Assembly: GCA_900321055.1 (NCBI GenBank)
Contig: ONUQ01000046.1
Location: 1-14,524 of the forward strand
Direction of reading: 5' to 3'
Source: an uncultured Elusimicrobia bacterium
Lineage (GTDB): Bacteria; Elusimicrobiota; Endomicrobiia; Endomicrobiales; Endomicrobiaceae
DNA: 14,524 nucleotides
Shown here: positions 7,779 through 14,256 of the stretch, in pieces
How the letters are laid out: every line of letters begins with the position of its first letter
Numbering within the stretch: position 1 is the first letter of the stretch
Position numbers and translations under genes: made by a program
Notes under the pieces: generated by a model
Seen by the model: the letters and a program-made list of their open reading frames with translations, nothing else
Database searches by the model: none
Told to the model about the DNA's origin: nothing

Positions 7779-8245
7779 TTTGTATCTCCTGTCATTTCTA
7801 CTATAACTTTTGCTTTTTTTATTATATTACCTTTATACAAAATAGTAGGTTCTATTGTTTCTTTTATATACGGTTCTATAGTATTATTTACTTTATTAGT
7901 TGCAACTATATCTACATTTAAACCTTCATTAAATTTTTTATTTGTATAGTCTATTGATTCAAATCCTAAAGTTTTAAAAATATTTTTTATTTTGTTAAAA
8001 GTGCTGTCTATTGTTCTTGTATTTATTTCTTTATCGGTTGCTTTTATTTTATTTATATTTTTATCCAATTGCCATACTGAAAACATTAAATCCGTAATCA
8101 GATTCGTAGTTATATCTACTTTTAAAAACAACGGTTTTATTGAATTTTTTATTTCTTTTAAAATATCCTTATACAAAAATACAACAACAACATATACCCC
8201 GAGCAACCCTACAAATAATAATAAAACCAAGAGTAATTCGTTCAT
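7775..8245 (-). CDS. Membrane-anchored GrpE-like nucleotide-exchange factor
   Basis: A 156-residue protein from the ATG at 8245, preceded by a strong AAGGAGA site seven bases away. A TTG 30 bases further upstream is in frame but has no such site. Residues 4-25 are a transmembrane helix (LLLVLLLFVGLLGVYVVVVF). A helical stretch follows (26-92), then a region matching the C-terminal beta wing of GrpE: GFESIDYTNKKFNEGLNV, then IKETIEPTILYKGN and IIKKAKVIVEM, as in the GY...GR.IR.A.V.V pattern of GrpE. The long GrpE coiled coil is largely reduced and replaced by the membrane helix. The expected role is to release ADP from the Hsp70 encoded immediately downstream (4-base ATGA overlap). It is the first gene of the operon. 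The wing similarity was judged by eye, but the genetic context strongly supports it. Confidence 0.75.
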   Translation of the reverse strand: MNELLLVLLLFVGLLGVYVVVVFLYKDILKEIKNSIKPLFLKVDITTNLITDLMFSVWQLDKNINKIKATDKEINTRTIDSTFNKIKNIFKTLGFESIDYTNKKFNEGLNVDIVATNKVNNTIEPYIKETIEPTILYKGNIIKKAKVIVEMTGDTK

Positions 8246-8275
8246 ATTTTTCTCCTTATATTTACTATTTAGCAA

Positions 8276-8304
8276 ATTATATACTTCTTGTAAACTATTT
8301 TTTT
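8276..8304 (-). promoter_or_regulatory. Candidate promoter of the chaperone operon
   Basis: On the minus strand a perfect -10 hexamer TATAAT lies at 8276-8281, 30 bases before the GrpE-like start codon. At a 17-19 base spacing the sequence is only A-rich (TTAAAA type), and a good TTTACA is too close at 7 bases. The -10 is convincing, the -35 is weak, so an activator or alternative sigma factor is possible. Confidence 0.35.
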
Positions 8305-8756
8305 AAGTTTCATCACACATTATTCAGCTTATTTTGTATACCGACAGATAACTTTCTGATAACCTTTTTTTATTTTCACACAGGTTTCTTACAAAACTTT
8401 TAATAAAAAAAATATAAAAATATAGTTATAGTAAAAGACAACATAAATTTATGGCGAAACAATGCCGGTATACTAATAACAGAAATAGAAGAATTTCTAT
8501 TGAACATGAATAGTTTAGATTTATAATTCTGACCATTCGCTCCGAAAAACCGGTAGTTCTACCACTTTTTCGGAATAGCAAAAAATTATTAAAAATTTGA
8601 CTTGTTCTTAGTAATACATATAAACGAATTTTAAAATTAAAAATCAATCAACAGTATGTATGATTTTTTATTGTGATTAAATGTTATATTTATTAATTTG
8701 AATTTATAACTTATACATTATAATTTTCAATATTTTTATAATGAATAAATTATATT
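8305..8756. other. Intergenic region upstream of the chaperone operon
   Basis: No gene can be supported in these 452 bases. Short frames exist on both strands but lack ribosome binding sites and recognisable motifs. The plus strand has a 20-codon frame from the ATG at 8451, followed in frame after a TAG by about 27 more codons, which could be the remains of a gene. The notable structure is a strong hairpin at 8541-8574, listed separately, and a weaker 7-bp one at 8484-8501 (AATAGAA, loop GAAT, TTCTATT). Confidence 0.4.
8541..8574. repeat. Two-tier hairpin (inverted repeat)
   Basis: The outer arms TCCGAAAAA (8541-8549) and TTTTTCGGA (8566-8574) pair over 9 bp. A 2x2 mismatch follows, then GGTA (8552-8555) pairs with TACC (8560-8563) around a GTTC loop. 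There is no T-run on either side, so it is not a textbook terminator. It could be a structured RNA element, a protein binding site or the end of a lost mobile element. Confidence 0.6.
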
Positions 8757-8936
8757 TTAATCTAAACAAAAAACAAAATTTATTTCAATTATATTTTTAT
8801 AGCTTTTGTTTGCAAAATTTCTAACAGATTCGGTTTTACCTACTTTCCTTGCACCTTTAACAATTAAAGGTAATCTATCGGAATTCTGTTTCCATTTTAT
8901 AAGAAAAGCATCTATTTTTCTTCTCAAAAGCTCCAT
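8757..8936 (-). pseudogene. Truncated AAA_14 ATPase (N-terminal 59 residues only)
   Basis: The frame from ATG 8936 starts MELLRRKIDAFLIKWKQNSD and contains a Walker A of the AAA_14 type, GARKVGKT (usually GARQVGKT in that family), followed by YKNIIEINF, the normal next strand. It then runs into an unrelated FCLD and a stop. Full-length members have about 400 residues, so the gene has lost about 85 percent of its length, including Walker B and the DUF4143 part. An ATG two codons earlier (8942) is also possible. No good ribosome binding site is visible. It belongs to a different subgroup from the intact AAA_14 gene at 9670-10863 (GARKVGKT versus GIRRCGKS), so it is not a partial copy of it. Confidence 0.7.
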
Positions 8937-8942
8937 TGTCAT

Positions 8943-9669
8943 TATCCGTTAAAACTTTGTTTTTAATAAGCATATCACAAAATTCCGACAAAATCAATAA
9001 AAAAAAGAATCACAGAATTACGAATATTTTGAACTTTTTTTTCACAAAATTCCTGCAATTTTAGTCTATTTTTTCACAAAACTCCTATATTTAATATCTT
9101 TAGCAATCATATAAAGCTCTTATTTTGTCAACATCTACAGTTGTTTCCAAAATGAAAATAAGTTAACTTTCTTCCAAAGCTGTTTCTTTAAAAATATTTT
9201 ATAAACAATTCACAACAATGGGTTGGCTAAAATATAAAACATATTAAAAATGATTTATCTTCATTTAAATCAGGTAGAAAAGTAAATTGTTAAGCTAAAA
9301 ATACCACATATCATATTAGTCAAACTAAACAAGAATGATTACATTGCAGTCTTTGAGCTATATTGAAATTTTAACATAAGGTGGAAATAGTGTAGTACTT
9401 AATCTATTCATACAAAATATAACCAAAAATATGATTTATTGCGATATGATTTGATTTATTGATTTAGAAGTGTCGGGAATCAGATAAGTTTCATACAGGA
9501 ACTTTCTAATAAAAAGCGATACAAAAGTCAATGCATTTTGTCAATTAAACATTGAACTTTTCAACTGCTATACTTATAGTCTTATAAATTTAGATTACAG
9601 TCTTTTAACAAATTCAAAGAACTTTAACAAAATTTATAACAAATGTAAAATTGCAATATAAATCAAAGA
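8943..9669. other. Long non-coding or decayed stretch
   Basis: These 727 bases hold no frame I can support. Several pieces look like decayed coding sequence broken by stops, for example a minus-strand piece near 9110-9150 that reads ETTVDVDKIRALYDC, but none could be tied to a family. The first 150 bases contain the four direct repeats listed separately. Confidence 0.4.
8975..9085. repeat. Four spaced direct repeats, TCACAAAATTCC type
   Basis: Copies lie at 8975-8986 (TCACAAAATTCC), 9010-9021 (TCACAGAATTAC), 9042-9053 (TCACAAAATTCC) and 9074-9085 (TCACAAAACTCC). The spacing from start to start is 35, 32 and 32 bases, about three helical turns. The last two share extra T-rich sequence before them. 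They lie just upstream of the truncated AAA_14 gene on the minus strand. They may be binding sites for a DNA-binding protein or the trace of a tandem duplication. Confidence 0.5.
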
Positions 9670-10863
9670 TTATTTATCCAATAACCAATCAATAATATTT
9701 ATTTGTTTTATTCCATTGTAATCTGTTTGTGGCAAATAATCTAATGTTAAAAGATATTTAGGATAATTATCTTTTATATTTTGCAATGGCTTTAATTCCC
9801 TATTTAAAATATCTTCCGCAAGAATGGTTTGTGCAACTTGAAAATAAACTGTTTCATTATCTTTATTTGCAACAAAATCAACTTCTGTTGTATTTGTTTT
9901 TCCAATAAATACTTGATATCCTCTTCTTATCAATTCCAAGTATACTGTATTTTCTATTAGTCTTCCAACATCACTATTTTTATTTAATAGTGTATTCCTA
10001 AGACCTGTATCTGCAATATAATACTTTTCCCCACTTTGTAAATATTGTTTGCCCTTTATATCATATCTGCTAACAGAATACAAAACAAAACTTTCTATTA
10101 ACGATGTAATATACTTTTCTACAGTTTTGGGAACTATTTTAAAACCTGCGGATGTCATTGTATCACAGATCTTTTTTATTGAACAAATATTACCTATATT
10201 ATCAAACATAAACCTTAATATTCTATGCAATTCATCCACATTTGATATTTTGTTTCTTGCTATTACATCTTTTATCAATATAGAATCTAATATTGCTTTT
10301 AAATAATCTTTCTTTACATTTAATTCATTTTGTATTTGTAATATATACGGAAAACTTCCGTTTTCAAGATATTTAGCAAATAATTGCTGTGTATTTGTAT
10401 TTCCTTCAAAAGAAGATATATATTCTTTGAAAGATAATGGCAACATTTGTATTTCAATATATCTTCCGGAAAGTAATGTTGCAAGTTCCCCTGATAACAA
10501 ATATGCATTTGAACCTGTTATGTAAATATCAAAATTATCTTTTATATATAAACTATCAACCGTTTTCTGAAATTGTGGAACATTTTGTATTTCATCCAAA
10601 AATATGTAATTTTTTTTGTCTTTTACCGAATTGTCTAAAATATGTTTATATAATTTTTTATAATCTTGCAGATCTTCATTAATAACATCTTCAAAATTAA
10701 TCATTTGAATTTGTTCTTTGCTTATACCATTTTTTAATAAATAATCTTGATATAATTTAAAAAGTGTAGATTTGCCACATCTTCTTATACCTGTAATAAC
10801 CTTAATAAGTTGTTTATCTTTTAATGCTATTAATTTATCTAAATATTGTTTTCTTTCTATCAT
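9670..10863 (-). CDS. AAA_14 / DUF4143 family ATPase
   Basis: The start at ATG 10863 gives 397 residues and the family's usual MIERKQYLDKL beginning, with an AGAGGT ribosome binding site nine bases away. An ATG 16 codons upstream is less likely. Domain order: AAA_14 ATPase with Walker A GIRRCGKST (25-33), Walker B YIFLDEIQ (86-93) and the TGSNAYLLSGE...SGRY segment (117-135); then the DUF4143 helical region (about 195-290) and a C-terminal PD-(D/E)XK-like beta domain with TTEVDFVA (325-332) and VYFQVAQ (339-345), where Gln replaces the usual nuclease Lys, so cleavage is doubtful. Such genes are common in gut and oral anaerobes, often in many copies. Their role is not established; STAND-like sensing has been suggested from their ATPase type. 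It stands alone, with its own candidate promoter and no operon partner. Confidence 0.9.
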   Translation of the reverse strand: MIERKQYLDKLIALKDKQLIKVITGIRRCGKSTLFKLYQDYLLKNGISKEQIQMINFEDVINEDLQDYKKLYKHILDNSVKDKKNYIFLDEIQNVPQFQKTVDSLYIKDNFDIYITGSNAYLLSGELATLLSGRYIEIQMLPLSFKEYISSFEGNTNTQQLFAKYLENGSFPYILQIQNELNVKKDYLKAILDSILIKDVIARNKISNVDELHRILRFMFDNIGNICSIKKICDTMTSAGFKIVPKTVEKYITSLIESFVLYSVSRYDIKGKQYLQSGEKYYIADTGLRNTLLNKNSDVGRLIENTVYLELIRRGYQVFIGKTNTTEVDFVANKDNETVYFQVAQTILAEDILNRELKPLQNIKDNYPKYLLTLDYLPQTDYNGIKQINIIDWLLDK

Positions 10864-10883
10864 AATAATATACCTCTTGGAAT

Positions 10884-10911
10884 AATATACAATATTTTTA
10901 TACAAATTCAA
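10884..10911 (-). promoter_or_regulatory. Candidate promoter of the AAA_14 gene
   Basis: On the minus strand TTGAAT (10906-10911) and TATATT (10884-10889) stand 16 bases apart, 20 bases ahead of the chosen start codon. This places transcription start downstream of the ATG at 10911 and so supports the start at 10863. Confidence 0.45.
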
Positions 10912-10967
10912 TATTTTTTAATTATAATTAAAACTTTTTATAAAATTATACAAAATTTTAATTACAA

Positions 10968-10981
10968 GTGAAATATTTCAC
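10968..10981. promoter_or_regulatory. Perfect 14-bp palindrome, possible operator
   Basis: GTGAAATATTTCAC is a perfect palindrome about 57 bases upstream of the AAA_14 promoter. The half site with its flank, AAGTGAAATAT, occurs again on the minus strand at 2359-2369, between the candidate -10 and the start of the mcrB-like gene. In such AT-rich DNA chance is a real alternative. Confidence 0.25.
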
Positions 10982-11017
10982 ATAAATTTTATATACAGAC
11001 TTTATTAATAATTATAT

Positions 11018-11446
11018 TTATTCTAATAGTTTCTTGTAGTTATTGATTTTTGTTTTGATAGTATCAACTAAAGTAGCAGAATTATATACGGAATCCATTG
11101 TAGTATTGTATGGAATATTTCTTCTTCTTTAGCAAAGTAACATTCTAAAACAATATCACCAGTTTTATATTCTTTAACTATTTTCTGTTTAGGGAAATAA
11201 TTCTTTTCTTTAAAATACCTTGCTACCTTTTTATCTATTAATAATACTGCTTTCTTATCTCTTTTTGTTTCAAACCAAATGTTTACACTTTCATTTAATA
11301 TGTTCTATAAGTTTTTAGGTTTAGTAAATGTTTGTTCCATAACTTTACATGATGTTATCTTTTCTAATCTTAGTTTAATTAATCTGTTTTTATGTCCTAA
11401 ATCTTTGTATCTTACCTAACACATCGTTAAACATTAGCTCCCCATT
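11018..11446 (-). pseudogene. Decayed WYL-domain transcriptional regulator (C-terminal part)
   Basis: The minus strand from about 11446 to the TAA at 11018-11020 encodes, in broken frames, the second half of a WYL-domain protein. The pieces are NGELMFNDVLGKI, then in another frame RYKDLGHKNRLIKLRLEKI (the WYL R.FRL.KI strand), an in-frame TAG at 11305-11307, then SVNIWFETKRDKKAVLLIDKKVARYF, KNYFPKQKIVKEY and GDIVLECYFAKEEEIFHTILQWIPY, which match the WCX part that follows WYL. A further frameshift near 11070-11085 leads to TLVDTIKTKINNYKKLLE and the stop. The N-terminal helix-turn-helix half is missing. WYL regulators often control defence loci, so this may be the lost regulator of a neighbouring system, or part of an unrelated lost gene. 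It cannot make a working protein. Confidence 0.75.
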
Positions 11447-11494
11447 TCTTTAAGTTTTCAATTGTTATTATTATACAAAATTTACGACCAGATG

Positions 11495-11522
11495 TTGTCG
11501 CAAATGTTTTATATAATATTAT
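11495..11522 (+). promoter_or_regulatory. Candidate promoter of the 11553-13952 gene pair
   Basis: TTGTCG (11495-11500) and TATTAT (11517-11522) lie 16 bases apart, 30 bases before the start codon at 11553. The -35 overlaps a small inverted repeat, CGAC (11485-11488) with GTCG (11497-11500), which could be an operator. Confidence 0.4.
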
Positions 11523-11552
11523 TAAGAAATAAAGTTGTAAAGGATGTTTATT

Positions 11553-12902
11553 ATGGAAAGATATGGTAAAAAATTATATCCTCTTTGTGAAATTTTATAT
11601 AAAAAATATAATTCTGAAGGTTGGTATTTCGGTTGTATGGGCAGAGAAGAAGAAGAGTGTAAAAAGAAATGTGAAGAATTAAAAAAAGAATATGGTTGGT
11701 ATGATTATAAATGTTTTGTTAAAAGTTGGTGGGTAGTAAAACCAGCTACTAAATTTCAAATTTATACTCCTCGTGCAAATAGCATGCATGAAACATCAAA
11801 TTTTATTTATTCTACTCAAGAACAAAAATACTATTATCCAGAAGAAATAATTCCGTATCCCCAAAAAGAAATTGAAATAGATGATAATTTTAAAATTACA
11901 ATTAAAGGTGAAGATGATAATGTGTGTGAGCCAGAATATGAAGAAGATTTTAATGAAAAGACAGAAGTATTAATATTATTTGGTTCAACAGAATATGAAA
12001 ATTTTGTGCTTGCTGATTATATGGTTGAAGATATAAAAACTTTTATAGACCGATTAAAAAAAGAAAATTATTCTAATTTATCCGTATTGGAATACACGAA
12101 CACAAAACTATTAGCATGGAAAAAAGATAACACTGTAAGATTAATAATTCAAAATTATAATGACGATGATATTATTATTGAATACGATAAATTAATACCT
12201 GAAAATATTTTTTATAGGGAATTTGATAAACTATATGAAAAATTAGTATATTACATAAATAGAAGAGCAAAAATGTATGAAGAATTTAAAGAGCAAGAAA
12301 ATTTTCTTCATAGTTTAAAGTGGATATATGATAAACAAAATATTAATATACCTTGTGAATATATTTCCCTTGAAGATAATAAAGGAAAATTTGAAGTATT
12401 AAAAAACTTTGTTAAACAAATGCACGATAAAGCTGAAATGAATGAATATTGTGGTGTTCCTTATGCTAATATTCTTTTAGGAGAATATCGGTATTGGTTA
12501 GGGATAAATGAAAATAGTATATATATAACATATTCTTATTCTTCTCGTTATTTAATTGAAGATATTAAAAGATTTATAAAAAGTAATGTTTTTGAATATA
12601 AGGAAAATATGACCCTTTCCGATATTGCTAATCAATCATTAGATAAAGGTTATTATTATGTTACTAAATGCACATTAAATGATAAAGATTTTAAAGTGTA
12701 TCTTAACGGACAAGTGGAAAGTGAAAAAGGTTCACAAGAAGAATGTAAGCAATTAGAAGAAACAATAAAAGAAATTTATAGAAATTATAAAAACAAAGAA
12801 AAATTTAGTGTTAGCATACTATGGGATGAATTAACAAAACATTATGCTCATTGTGGCTTGTGTGGTAGAGATACAGATATGATTATGAACATAAAAATAT
12901 AG
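11553..12902 (+). CDS. Unknown protein with repeated alpha/beta module
   Basis: The ATG at 11553 is chosen because AAAGGA (11539-11544) lies nine bases before it; an ATG at 11544 overlaps that site. The product has 449 residues, with no signal peptide or membrane segment. I do not recognise the family. It starts with a Cys- and Trp-rich, charged region (1-70, including GWYFGCMGREEEECKKKC and SWWVV). Two stretches, about 138-238 and 303-412, share a similar layout: strands, then a DI(K) helix (VEDIKTFIDRLKK and IEDIKRFIKS), more strands and a closing helix. The C-terminus has a single CGLC pair (434-437). Its TAG at 12900-12902 overlaps the ribosome binding region of the next gene, so the two are probably co-transcribed. 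The solitary, AT-rich, alpha/beta character resembles immunity-type or ankyrin-associated proteins, but no function can be assigned. Confidence 0.8.
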   Translation: MERYGKKLYPLCEILYKKYNSEGWYFGCMGREEEECKKKCEELKKEYGWYDYKCFVKSWWVVKPATKFQIYTPRANSMHETSNFIYSTQEQKYYYPEEIIPYPQKEIEIDDNFKITIKGEDDNVCEPEYEEDFNEKTEVLILFGSTEYENFVLADYMVEDIKTFIDRLKKENYSNLSVLEYTNTKLLAWKKDNTVRLIIQNYNDDDIIIEYDKLIPENIFYREFDKLYEKLVYYINRRAKMYEEFKEQENFLHSLKWIYDKQNINIPCEYISLEDNKGKFEVLKNFVKQMHDKAEMNEYCGVPYANILLGEYRYWLGINENSIYITYSYSSRYLIEDIKRFIKSNVFEYKENMTLSDIANQSLDKGYYYVTKCTLNDKDFKVYLNGQVESEKGSQEECKQLEETIKEIYRNYKNKEKFSVSILWDELTKHYAHCGLCGRDTDMIMNIKI

Positions 12903-12911
12903 GAATATAAA

Positions 12912-13952
12912 ATGATTAATTTATCAAAAGAAGAAATAATGAAAATCAAAGAATCTCAACAAGAACAAAAAAGTAGAATAGACAGTTTAAATGTTTCTAT
13001 ACAAGAAATAGATGAACCTAAAAAAGTCGATTTTTTCAATGTTAGTTATATATATGATTTTTTAGGAAATAAATGCAATATTCGTTTTGATACAGAAAAA
13101 GGTATATCAAATATTATGCTTTATCACTATAAAGAGGATAAAGAAAATTTAAAGAAATTTTTAGAAGCAATAATTATAAATGAACATAAATGTTATTTTA
13201 TTTCTTCTTCTAATAAAAGGATTTCGTTTATTATTACAGAAACTATTGATGAAACATTTATAAAAGTAAAAGTCATAAGTAATGGATGGTTTGATGGAGA
13301 ATATAACACCAAAATTAGTGTTGTTGAATTAATTGAAAAAGAGTTTGAAAATTCAAAGTATGGAGTATTATTAGACATTATAGTTGATAAAAAATATTTC
13401 ATATATTCTTTTTATACCGAACTTTCGTTTACTGAACTTGATAAAGAAGATATAAAATTAAAAGATGTAAATTTTAATATTTTTGATAAATATTTAGGAT
13501 ATATACCATCTACTGAAAAAGAAAAGAAATTAAAAGATTGTTTATATGAAGATATGCCAGATTTAAACAAAATAGAACAATTGTTAAAGAAAGGTGCAAA
13601 TCCTAATGCTTTATTAGATGGTTATGATATTGAAACCTTATTTGAGTCTTTTTTACATGATTTCAATTGTTATAATGACTTTGATACCAGTAATTTAAAT
13701 TTATCTAATCATAAATATAAAAATCTTACGAATAGAAACGAAAGAATATATTGTGAACTTAGAGATAAACTTTACGATATTATAAAATTATTTTTAAAAT
13801 ATGGTGGAAAACCAAGAGATATATTTTGTGCCATATATTCAGAAACAAGAACTTTAAAAAAAGTAAGATTATTATTAGATGGACATTGTAAATATAGTAT
13901 GGATACATTGGGATTTGTATCTACAGATAAATGGATAGGTGGAGATAGGTGA
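12912..13952 (+). CDS. Unknown protein with ankyrin-like C-terminus, probably truncated by an in-frame TGA
   Basis: The start at 12912 follows TAGGAAT at the previous gene's stop, nine bases downstream of it. The product is 346 residues. Residues 45-165 form an alpha/beta region with strand-helix-strand order like the modules of the upstream protein (EDKENLKKFLE recalls its VEDIKTFIDRL); this is a layout similarity only. Residues 205-300 contain ankyrin-like pieces: DLNKIEQLLKKGANPNAL (217-234) and YDIIKLFLKYGGKPRD (288-303), then a third partial one, LKKVRLLLDG (315-324). The frame ends in TGA at 13950-13952, but the same frame remains open for 35 more codons to a TAA at 14058-14060, just at the base of a hairpin. 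This looks like a nonsense mutation near the end of a gene of 382 codons before the stop. The protein may still fold, since most of it is intact. Confidence 0.75.
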   Translation: MINLSKEEIMKIKESQQEQKSRIDSLNVSIQEIDEPKKVDFFNVSYIYDFLGNKCNIRFDTEKGISNIMLYHYKEDKENLKKFLEAIIINEHKCYFISSSNKRISFIITETIDETFIKVKVISNGWFDGEYNTKISVVELIEKEFENSKYGVLLDIIVDKKYFIYSFYTELSFTELDKEDIKLKDVNFNIFDKYLGYIPSTEKEKKLKDCLYEDMPDLNKIEQLLKKGANPNALLDGYDIETLFESFLHDFNCYNDFDTSNLNLSNHKYKNLTNRNERIYCELRDKLYDIIKLFLKYGGKPRDIFCAIYSETRTLKKVRLLLDGHCKYSMDTLGFVSTDKWIGGDR

Positions 13953-14060
13953 TGTGAAAGATTTTATGGTGCTTTAGATAAAATGTTCACCAAATATCAT
14001 AATTTCTACTCTTACGAATGTGATGAGAATCTAAAGATAGTTTATAGATATTCGGAATAA
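13953..14060 (+). pseudogene. In-frame continuation after the TGA (original C-terminus?)
   Basis: Directly after TGA 13950-13952 the frame continues CERFYGALDKMFTKYHNFYS and on to VYRYSE and a TAA. The composition is protein-like, with no low-complexity A/T codon runs. A TGG-to-TGA change would account for it (DR-Trp-CERF). The TAA falls inside a hairpin stem, as terminators often start right at a gene end. Confidence 0.5.
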
Positions 14061-14087
14061 CATTGGTATAAAAAACGATGTTATTCC
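14054..14087. terminator. Hairpin at the end of the ankyrin-like gene
   Basis: GGAATAACAT (14054-14063) pairs perfectly with ATGTTATTCC (14078-14087); a T-G and a G-C pair extend the stem to 12 bp around a 10-base loop. The following plus-strand sequence is AAAGGATTTATTG, without a clear U-run, so termination may be weak. It lies between convergent genes. Confidence 0.5.
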
Positions 14088-14103
14088 AAAGGATTTATTG
14101 TTC

Positions 14104-14131
14104 AAAAACTCTATAAATTTATTTAAGAGTT
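14104..14131 (-). terminator. Intrinsic terminator after tRNA-His
   Basis: Read on the minus strand, AACTCT (14126-14131) pairs with AGAGTT (14107-14112), with an A/T stem inside, and the stem runs straight into TTTT. It lies about 18 bases beyond the 3' end of tRNA-His and ends the tRNA transcript. Confidence 0.6.
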
Positions 14132-14148
14132 CCAATCATACATGCACG

Positions 14149-14223
14149 GGTGGATGACGAGATTTGAACCCGCGACCTTCGCTTCCACAGAGCGACGCTC
14201 TAACCAGCTGAGCTACATCCACC
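14149..14223 (-). tRNA. tRNA-His (anticodon GTG)
   Basis: The minus strand folds as a complete cloverleaf: acceptor GTGGATG with CATCCAC, D arm GCTCAGCTGGTTAGAGC, anticodon stem TCGCT/AGCGA with loop CTGTGGA (anticodon GTG), variable loop AGGTC, and T arm GCGGG-TTCAAAT-CTCGT. The histidine hallmark is present: an extra G at -1 (14223) opposite C73 (14149). CCA is not encoded. A possible promoter on the minus strand (TATTAT at 14232-14237 with TTATCG 16 bases upstream) would start transcription almost at the tRNA 5' end. Confidence 0.97.
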
Positions 14224-14256
14224 AACGATTTATAATAATGCTACATTAAATGACGA

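Noticed and set aside
8246..8275. Upstream TTG start for the GrpE-like gene, adding 10 residues
   Set aside because: The ATG at 8245 has a strong AAGGAGA at the right distance; the TTG has none, and the candidate -10 directly abuts it.
8541..8574. Hairpin as an integron attC site
   Set aside because: The core motifs GTTRRRY and RYYYAAC are not present at the ends, and no integrase gene is in the window.
8426..8647. Minus-strand 73-codon frame
   Set aside because: It crosses the strong hairpin, has no ribosome binding site and no recognisable motif; the plus strand reads equally well in pieces.
8975..9085. Direct repeats as a small CRISPR array
   Set aside because: The repeats are only 12 bases, two of the four vary, and no cas genes are present.
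13950..13952. TGA as a recoded Trp or selenocysteine codon
   Set aside because: TGG is used for Trp throughout, other genes end at TGA, and no selenocysteine-type context was recognised; a nonsense mutation is simpler.
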